A stretch of 25,487 bases of DNA, taken from IMG/VR virus record IMGVR_UViG_3300035698_000258, positions 1 through 25,487 of that record; one strand, given 5' to 3'. Below are positions 20,927-25,487 of this stretch, piece by piece; position 1 is the first letter of the stretch, and the number at the start of each line of letters is the position of its first letter. A program made the translations under genes and the position numbers. Source of the stretch: a virus. Below the pieces are notes generated by a model. That model was not told the origin of the DNA. It made no database searches and saw nothing but the letters and a program-made list of their open reading frames with translations.

Positions 20927-22044
20927 AACTCACCCCTCTTAATTTTCTTACGAATGTCGTAAACCTGTGGCGCTGCCCACCAATTCGATATCTTAATGCC
21001 TTCCCAATCGTTCGTTAGAATCGACGTGATCGCCAGACTATAAATCCGCCTAGGGAAGTACGGCTCCAGAAAAGCGATCCTGTCGAAGTGCTTGCGGAAA
21101 CGAGCTTTCCAATCCTCATTATCGATCAGCTTGTCTAGGAGATAGTCGCGATACTCTTTCCAGTCCTTAAACATATACGGCAGATCTTTAGGGAAGTAGT
21201 CGGCGGCTCCCATCTTGCCGGCCATGTCGATTCCCTCGATTCTCTGAGTCAGCTTCACGTAGGTTTCTGGTTCAGCCTCCTGCATATAAAACAGATGCAT
21301 GATTGCGGTTTCGTGATGGACGTTCGAAACACGCATATCGCGGACGGGAATTCCGTAAGCGTATTGCACGTCGTAGATCTTGTTGTAACGCCAGTTGTTA
21401 TTGTGAATCGCCGCCCAGATATCGTAGTAACTCCAATTCCAGATCGGATACATGACGATCTTGTTCACAGATCCTTTAGGCCCGTATCGTCTGCCCCAAG
21501 TCTCTCCGCCATAGGTATGACCCTGAGTCATTCCCATCGCTCTAGATGGCGACTCTTCAGCCCTGACTCCTGCGATATAGCAAACCTTCTTGTCGGGAAA
21601 CGTCTTGGTTAAAATCGCCTCGAATAGCTTTGTAAACCTGTCCTGCTTAAACGTATTCTCTTTGATCGCTCGGTCCCACTTAGGACGCATCCACTGATCT
21701 TCTTCTTCTGGATTCCAGCAATTCAGCCAATGCTCTCCGGTTTGAGTCGATGTTGCGTTGAATAGCCGAAACGGAATCTGGTACCACATCGGTTCGACTT
21801 CTGGCTGCTCCATGATGTACGTCACCATGTCCACCGTTGCTTGCCACTCCGCCTCCTGATCTAGCCAGATGACTTTCAAGGGCAACCGACCTTTCTCTAT
21901 GGCTACCATTTTGCACAGCTCAAACACGACGGTGGAGTCTTTGCCGCCCGACACCTGAACCACGACTTCTTCAAATTCATCGAACAGCCACCGGATGCGA
22001 TCCAGCGCACCGTCGAACACGTTTTGTTTCAGGTAGAGCTTCAA
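20923..22044 (-). CDS. IbrA-like PAPS-reductase-family (PP-loop) protein
   Basis: A 373-residue protein with a TTG start (GAGGA 7 bases upstream, 4-base overlap with the oxygenase-like gene). VVVQVSGGKDSTVVFELC holds the PP-loop SGGKDST (32-38) that binds ATP. KVIWLDQEAEW, YIAGVRAEESPSR (about 162-174) and YPIWNWSYYDIWAAI complete the adenylation domain. The later part (DMRVSNVHHETAIMHL and a helical tail) resembles the DUF3440-type region of IbrA proteins. PAPS reductases proper carry an active-site ECG-x-H motif at the C-terminus, absent here, so it is unlikely to reduce PAPS. Probable chemistry is adenylation of a substrate, as in tRNA or DNA thiolation enzymes. Paired with the IbrB-like ParB gene. 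Confidence 0.87.
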   Translation of the reverse strand: MKLYLKQNVFDGALDRIRWLFDEFEEVVVQVSGGKDSTVVFELCKMVAIEKGRLPLKVIWLDQEAEWQATVDMVTYIMEQPEVEPMWYQIPFRLFNATSTQTGEHWLNCWNPEEEDQWMRPKWDRAIKENTFKQDRFTKLFEAILTKTFPDKKVCYIAGVRAEESPSRAMGMTQGHTYGGETWGRRYGPKGSVNKIVMYPIWNWSYYDIWAAIHNNNWRYNKIYDVQYAYGIPVRDMRVSNVHHETAIMHLFYMQEAEPETYVKLTQRIEGIDMAGKMGAADYFPKDLPYMFKDWKEYRDYLLDKLIDNEDWKARFRKHFDRIAFLEPYFPRRIYSLAITSILTNDWEGIKISNWWAAPQVYDIRKKIKRGEL

Positions 22045-22553
22045 GGTTTATCCTCGGCAAATGTGTGATCGTTACCCCACTTGATCAAGCGAGGAAAAAT
22101 CTGGCCTGAATCCATAGGCTCGTGGCTGTCCATCGATAATGCGACGAACATGCCGCCGTTCTTAGGCGTCGGGCTGTAAACTTCATGTGGAGAGTGCGTG
22201 TCGAGCTGATAGACCATGCCGCGAACGAGAGGTGTCTCGACCTCATCACGGCCCCGCATTATCAGTCCGTCAGTTCTCAACATGATCTGTAGCGTGTAAC
22301 GAGGGAAGCCTCGATCTTCATGCAGGCCAATCGGCTTCCTGATTCCAATGTAGTGTTCGTCAAATACTTTCGTCTTAGGAGTGCGCCCCCATGTCTGGAG
22401 TGACGCCTTGCCCGATGGGAATTTGGCTTCAGCCATTTCATCGGTTATCACTTCAAGATGACCGATAAGGACTTTACTCAGCATCCAGAATTCCATCACG
22501 GGATTCCGCCTCTGGTCCTCTTTCAACTCTGCATCCCATTTGACGAACGGCAT
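22041..22553 (-). CDS. Probable 2OG-Fe(II)-type / cupin-fold oxygenase
   Basis: A 170-residue protein. Residues 66-100 read EHYIGIRKPIGLHEDRGFPRYTLQIMLRTDGLIM; H78-x-D80 is a candidate metal-binding HxD. After a LVRGMVYQLDTHSPHEVYSP segment (109-127), H120 or H123 is the distal histidine 40-45 residues later, the normal spacing of a double-stranded beta-helix dioxygenase. The 'G..y..d....H.v' shape is that of the distal strand. No arginine follows at the usual 2-oxoglutarate-binding place. It might therefore use another co-substrate contact or be a related cupin. It lies between methyltransferase and IbrA-like genes with 1- and 4-base overlaps, which suggests a nucleic-acid hydroxylase role. 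Identity with a named family is not certain. Confidence 0.62.
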   Translation of the reverse strand: MPFVKWDAELKEDQRRNPVMEFWMLSKVLIGHLEVITDEMAEAKFPSGKASLQTWGRTPKTKVFDEHYIGIRKPIGLHEDRGFPRYTLQIMLRTDGLIMRGRDEVETPLVRGMVYQLDTHSPHEVYSPTPKNGGMFVALSMDSHEPMDSGQIFPRLIKWGNDHTFAEDKP

Positions 22554-23197
22554 TACTTGAACCTTTTAAGAGTCTTGAGAAGTCGCTTCTCGTTGAATTC
22601 ATTACCGATAAAATTACAGCCATGATTGATCGCCGCTTGAGCTGTCCAGCCCATCCCGCAACATGGATCGGCAACAACTTGTCCCGGCTTCGTTGTGACC
22701 TTGATGATCTCGTTCACAATAGGAAAGTCGTGTGTCGTGGTTAGCACTGACGGATTGAACTTATGCTTCTTGCTAGTGCCAGCAACGAAACAGATGTTCG
22801 GGGATTGCTTGGAGCCGGATGCGTAAGTCCGGTCAAAGCAGACAATGTTTTGAAGGTACTGGCTCAACATGTCACCGACCATTTCCTTCCACTGCAAACC
22901 ACTTTCCAAAAACACTAGACCGTCCACCGACGCCTCAACCAATACCCGAATTCGATTCAGCAGATCCGCGTACACCAGAGGCTCATAATCGATGTCCAGA
23001 TCAGGATTCATCTTCTTGTTCATGGTGACCCAATACTTCAAGTTGCCATCGCCCCACGGTGGATCGGAGTAGAACACGTTGATAGGTGCCGCAGCCTTGA
23101 ACGAATTCAGCACAACTTTGTGATTGATGTCAGCCTTCGTGATTCGGTGATCGCCTAGTTTAAGAATCGTATTACCGACTACTGTTTCTTCAGCCAT
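22553..23197 (-). CDS. Beta-class DNA methyltransferase, paralogue 2
   Basis: A 214-residue protein. Motif IV, FYSDPPWGDG (DPPW at 45-48), comes before motif I, VADPCCGMGWTAQAA (177-191), the order of beta-class amino-methyltransferases of adenine N6 or cytosine N4. GNEFNEKRLLKT lies at the SAM-pocket end. The region between motifs (60-175) is short, so any target-recognition part must be small or lie in a partner protein. It resembles the next gene upstream at DPPWGDG, KYW, DPCCGMG and GNEFNE, which indicates a tandem duplication followed by divergence. The 19-base overlap with that gene and the TAATG with the next support tight coupling. The base and site modified are unknown. Confidence 0.83.
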   Translation of the reverse strand: MAEETVVGNTILKLGDHRITKADINHKVVLNSFKAAAPINVFYSDPPWGDGNLKYWVTMNKKMNPDLDIDYEPLVYADLLNRIRVLVEASVDGLVFLESGLQWKEMVGDMLSQYLQNIVCFDRTYASGSKQSPNICFVAGTSKKHKFNPSVLTTTHDFPIVNEIIKVTTKPGQVVADPCCGMGWTAQAAINHGCNFIGNEFNEKRLLKTLKRFK

Positions 23198-23835
23198 TTT
23201 TCTAACCTTGTCGTTGTTTTAGTGAGTCGCGCCTCGTTGAACTCGTTGCCACGAAATGACAGGCCGATGTCCAAGCAGGCTTGAGCGGTGTATCCCATGC
23301 CGCAGCAAGGGTCGAATACAATGATCTCGGCCTTCGGGGAAATCTCTCCACTCAACTGCCGGATAATGTCAGTGCAAAACTTCTGCCCGTGGGTCGCCTG
23401 TGGAGCCACATGAGCCGTTTCATATCCGGCCTTAGTAGACGCCACGAATGTCACGGACTCGGCCATCTTCGCCCCTGAGCGATAGATCGTTTTCATTAAC
23501 CGCTTGTTGTGCAGACTAGGAAACGATTCCATCAACTGATCGCCCCATTTGACGCCGGTTTCAATTACCAGCCAGCCATCCACGTTGCCGATGACAAATC
23601 CCTTGATCCTGTCGATCAATGCTTGGTAGGAAAGTGGATCGACGACAAAGCCATTGTTCTGTTTGGCATTGAGGTTCGTCCAGTATTTCATCGAGCCATC
23701 ACCCCAAGGTGGATCGGTGTAGAGAATGTCGATCTTGTCATCACCGATAAGCGCGTCAACGGTAGGGCTTTCAATGCTAGACAGACTGATCTTGTGTGGG
23801 CCGAAAATTTGAACCGCGTTGCGTGGCATCGACAT
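23179..23835 (-). CDS. Beta-class DNA methyltransferase, paralogue 1
   Basis: A 218-residue protein. It has LYTDPPWGDGSMKYW (DPPW at 41-44), a middle with VDGWLVIETGVKWGDQL and SVTFVAST, and VFDPCCGMGYTAQACLDIG (D175 to G181), then GNEFNEARLTKT and a basic helix LEKWLKKQ. Both catalytic and SAM-binding motifs look intact, so this copy is probably active. It is closest to the adjacent downstream gene. Either one protects phage DNA from host restriction, or both form a heterodimer or act at successive steps. AGGAAG is about 9 bases before the ATG, which overlaps the upstream stop as TAATG. Confidence 0.84.
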   Translation of the reverse strand: MSMPRNAVQIFGPHKISLSSIESPTVDALIGDDKIDILYTDPPWGDGSMKYWTNLNAKQNNGFVVDPLSYQALIDRIKGFVIGNVDGWLVIETGVKWGDQLMESFPSLHNKRLMKTIYRSGAKMAESVTFVASTKAGYETAHVAPQATHGQKFCTDIIRQLSGEISPKAEIIVFDPCCGMGYTAQACLDIGLSFRGNEFNEARLTKTTTRLEKWLKKQ

Positions 23836-24128
23836 TAAGGTTTCTTCCTGTCTAGTCCGTAGTCTTTTGCGATGGTCGCGTAAGTTAGACCGGCCTCAAG
23901 TTTGAACGCCTCGATCCGTTCGCACCGAGCGGCTCGCGATTCGGTCGTCCAAGTGTAAGTGTAATTTTTAGCGCCTGGCACTTTCGATCTCAGTTCAATC
24001 TGGATCTCGCCAGTAAGAGCGCATCGACGGCGGAAGTCTGGCAGCGCCAGTTTCTTTCCCTTGTCGTCGAGGTGATGCACAGTCGGCATTGGCTCCCATT
24101 CATGCTTCTGTTTTTTTGGTGCGCCCAT
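23835..24128 (-). CDS. Small protein with C-terminal helix-turn-helix candidate
   Basis: From the preferred ATG at 24128 (AGGA 10 bases upstream) this is 97 residues. A longer start at 24239 gives 134 residues but would overlap the upstream gene by 77 bases and has no ribosome binding site. The sequence has MGAPKKQKHEWEPMPTVHHLDD, RRRCALTGEIQIELRSK, then YTYTWTTESRAARCERIEAF. It ends in LEAGLTYATIAKDYGLDRKKP, a likely helix-turn-helix. It lies directly before the methyltransferase pair, with TAATG overlap, so it may be a regulator or specificity factor for it. No family recognised. Confidence 0.62.
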   Translation of the reverse strand: MGAPKKQKHEWEPMPTVHHLDDKGKKLALPDFRRRCALTGEIQIELRSKVPGAKNYTYTWTTESRAARCERIEAFKLEAGLTYATIAKDYGLDRKKP

Positions 24129-24162
24129 ATCAATCATTTCCTGCCATAGTTGTAATTCGGTT

Positions 24163-24360
24163 TTAGCCGCGGATCGAAACCCACGCCTGAAGCTTTCCGT
24201 CGAAGCGATGTTGCTTGAGGAATTCCTTTTCGTGGGCATCTTTTAATTTTTTAATCTTGGCTTTGAAGTCGGCGTCAGACGGCATCCACATTGGATAGAG
24301 CTGCATACCTTCTTTGCGAAGCTTTGCGGTGTACTTCTGGTTAGGCGTCTGATCAGTCAT
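24163..24360 (-). CDS. Small basic protein, ribbon-helix-helix-like candidate
   Basis: A 65-residue protein with AGGA 7 bases before the ATG. KYTAKLRKEGMQLYPMWMPSDADFKAKIKKL resembles short regulators that read 'ryr..l...Gl....vwvP.e....ik.la', a ribbon-helix-helix-type layout with one strand and two helices. It is strongly basic overall. The likely role is DNA binding or transcription control of the operon that follows. The fold is inferred by eye only. Confidence 0.62.
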   Translation of the reverse strand: MTDQTPNQKYTAKLRKEGMQLYPMWMPSDADFKAKIKKLKDAHEKEFLKQHRFDGKLQAWVSIRG

Positions 24361-24396
24361 TTCGCGATCCTATATAAGAGATCGAGATCCGTCAAC

Positions 24397-25266
24397 CTAA
24401 TCTATTACGCCATCCCAATCCGACTCGAGTGCCACTGGCGGAATTCCGGTACTAGATGTTTCATCAATATCGAGCGCGTTCTGGATCGCTGGATCGTCTA
24501 GCAGGTCGATTGGCGCTGCTTCCTGAGTTACCGGCTCTGGCTCAATGCCGCCTGCTGACTTCTCGACTTTAAGCTGCTTGATCGTCGCTTCAAGCTCGTC
24601 CATAAATTTTACAAATTCAACCAGCGATTCCTCGAACCAGACTCGATCCCTATAAATCCGCTCGTTCTGTGACCACGGAACAACGTTGGCCGGCGATCCA
24701 TCTGGAAGAGTCTCATCACTCATCAACTGCTGGCCGACCACAAAGAAATCCCAGTGGGGGACGTCGAATACTTCCATCGATAATTGACACTGGCACCAGT
24801 AATGGTAGACGGCCTCTTTGCATGGAAACCACGCCTCGGGTCCGCGCTTGGACATGCGGAATTGCTTTTTGACTTCAAGACCGGATTCTAGGATCGGCCT
24901 CCCGCCGTGATGAGGCCGGTAGATTAACTTGTCTGGCGAAGCGCCTATGAATGGAATTTCGGGGTGCTGCTGGTACTCTGTCGAGACACCATCAATCACC
25001 TTGCCGGAATTGTCGGCGTAGTACAGGTCGCTGAAACCCAGAACAAACGGCTTGCTCATTTCTATGACTGCCGGCTCCCACGCTATGCCCTCTTCCATTG
25101 CGACGTTAGACGGCCTTGGGCCGATGCCGTAAACCTTCTCGAAGGCTTTCTGTTCAAGGTAGTCTTTTCTGCTCGTCCACGGTGATCGGTCTAATACCGC
25201 AGCGCATCCACTAGCCGTTATTGCCGTAGCTCGGATGCGATTCCATTCCGCTGATCTTTGTAACAT
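24397..25266 (-). CDS. YqaJ-type (lambda exonuclease family) nuclease
   Basis: A 289-residue protein. SAEWNRIRATAITASGCAAVLDRSPW (5-30) matches the YqaJ start 'R...W...R...iTaS..a..lg.s'. EEGIAWEPAVIE (about 58-69) supplies the first acidic residue, IGASPDKLIY (about 107-116) the aspartate of the PD-(D/E)xK site, and LEVKKQFRM the ExK. AVYHYWCQCQLSMEVF provides the later helix with the conserved tyrosine and glutamine. It would resect DNA ends 5' to 3' for single-strand-annealing recombination. The last 60 residues are acidic (PEPVTQEAAPIDLLDD) and probably disordered. GGAGA is 6 bases before the ATG. No annealing-protein gene is visible; it may lie beyond the right edge. Confidence 0.88.
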   Translation of the reverse strand: MLQRSAEWNRIRATAITASGCAAVLDRSPWTSRKDYLEQKAFEKVYGIGPRPSNVAMEEGIAWEPAVIEMSKPFVLGFSDLYYADNSGKVIDGVSTEYQQHPEIPFIGASPDKLIYRPHHGGRPILESGLEVKKQFRMSKRGPEAWFPCKEAVYHYWCQCQLSMEVFDVPHWDFFVVGQQLMSDETLPDGSPANVVPWSQNERIYRDRVWFEESLVEFVKFMDELEATIKQLKVEKSAGGIEPEPVTQEAAPIDLLDDPAIQNALDIDETSSTGIPPVALESDWDGVID

Positions 25267-25487
25267 CTGGTTCTCCGGTTGTCGGTGGTTTTTCGTATTG
25301 CTCCATTTCGGGGTAGCCCGATTTCTTGTTTAAAACTTTCACCATCTTAAACTTTAGCAAGTCATTCGCTCGCCTATCCACGGTCCTAATGTACTCTCGA
25401 TCCTCCATCAACAACTCGCCTGACGGAGACACCGGAGATCCTTCGTGCTGATAGAAGAACAGCGGCAACTCCTCTAGCTTAAATAAA
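25211..25487 (-). CDS. Hypothetical protein, 5' end cut by right edge
   Basis: The frame is open from the right edge to a stop at 25211. A TTG at 25468 could start an 85-residue protein, but its GGAG is directly adjacent, so there is no usable spacing. The reading LFKLEELPLFFYQHEGSP continues from the edge, so the real start probably lies outside. Visible features are LPLFFYQHEG, a basic DRRANDLLKFKMVKVLNKK segment and a polar end. It overlaps the exonuclease gene by 56 bases. No family recognised. Confidence 0.55.
   Translation of the reverse strand, partial: LFKLEELPLFFYQHEGSPVSPSGELLMEDREYIRTVDRRANDLLKFKMVKVLNKKSGYPEMEQYEKPPTTGEPDVTKISGMESHPSYGNNG

Noticed and set aside
20923-22044. Calling the PP-loop protein a true PAPS reductase or DndC
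   Set aside because: No C-terminal ECG-x-H reductase motif and no Dnd partner genes; pairing with an IbrB-like ParB fits IbrA better.
22553-23835. Idea that the two methyltransferases are halves of one frameshifted gene
   Set aside because: Each has its own complete DPPW and DPCCGMG motifs and its own ribosome binding site.
1-25487. tRNA genes, CRISPR arrays, insertion sequences, integrase or attachment sites
   Set aside because: None could be recognised by eye on either strand.

Overview
The window is a 25.5 kb piece of a tailed double-stranded DNA phage (or prophage), and every supported gene lies on the minus strand. It therefore reads from the right edge towards the left. A tape measure protein, tail-completion and tail-tube proteins and a lambda G/GT-type frameshift pair indicate a long, non-contractile (siphovirus) tail. 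The order Dit-like protein, DUF2163-like protein, NlpC/P60-like peptidase, J-like hub is the one seen in alphaproteobacterial phages and gene transfer agents. A lipobox protein also suggests a Gram-negative host. The host cannot be named from the sequence.

Right part (about 25487-17692): an early/accessory block of short genes that overlap by 1-11 bases, so it is probably one operon. It starts with a truncated unknown gene and a YqaJ/lambda-exonuclease-type nuclease. Two small DNA-binding candidates follow, then two tandem paralogous beta-class DNA methyltransferases, a probable 2OG-Fe(II)-type oxygenase, an IbrA-like PAPS-reductase-family PP-loop protein, a 60-residue protein, an IbrB-like ParB protein, a winged-helix candidate, a second ParB-domain protein with a C-terminal CxxC, and a zinc-finger/coiled-coil protein. 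I infer that this is a DNA-modification or regulatory module, and it is the best candidate here for an undescribed system. The block ends with a small terminase subunit that has a histone-H1-like tail, a lipoprotein and a BTLCP-like cysteine protease.

Middle part (about 17635-8844): a 51-codon GTG-start gene, large terminase, a portal fused to a MuF domain, a prohead protease with a very long acidic helical extension, an HK97-fold major capsid protein and a probable decoration protein. A textbook intrinsic terminator follows. Downstream of it are a GT-A glycosyltransferase, a 52-residue protein and a helical accessory protein.

Left part (about 8851-1): a 41-residue linker gene, a head-tail connector with an inserted beta domain, head closure, HK97 gp10-like and DUF3168 neck/tail-completion proteins, and two tandem tail-tube paralogues, one carrying an 85-residue insertion. 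After these come an AT-rich intergenic gap with two copies of a 10-bp palindrome, a tail assembly chaperone pair with an in-frame C CCA AAG slippery site, the tape measure, Dit-like, DUF2163-like and peptidase genes, and the start of a J-like tail hub cut by the left edge.

Three small genes (51, 41 and 52 codons) and the GTG-start J-like gene were found by reading ribosome binding sites and stop/start overlaps directly. I saw no tRNA, rRNA, CRISPR array, insertion sequence, integrase or attachment site.
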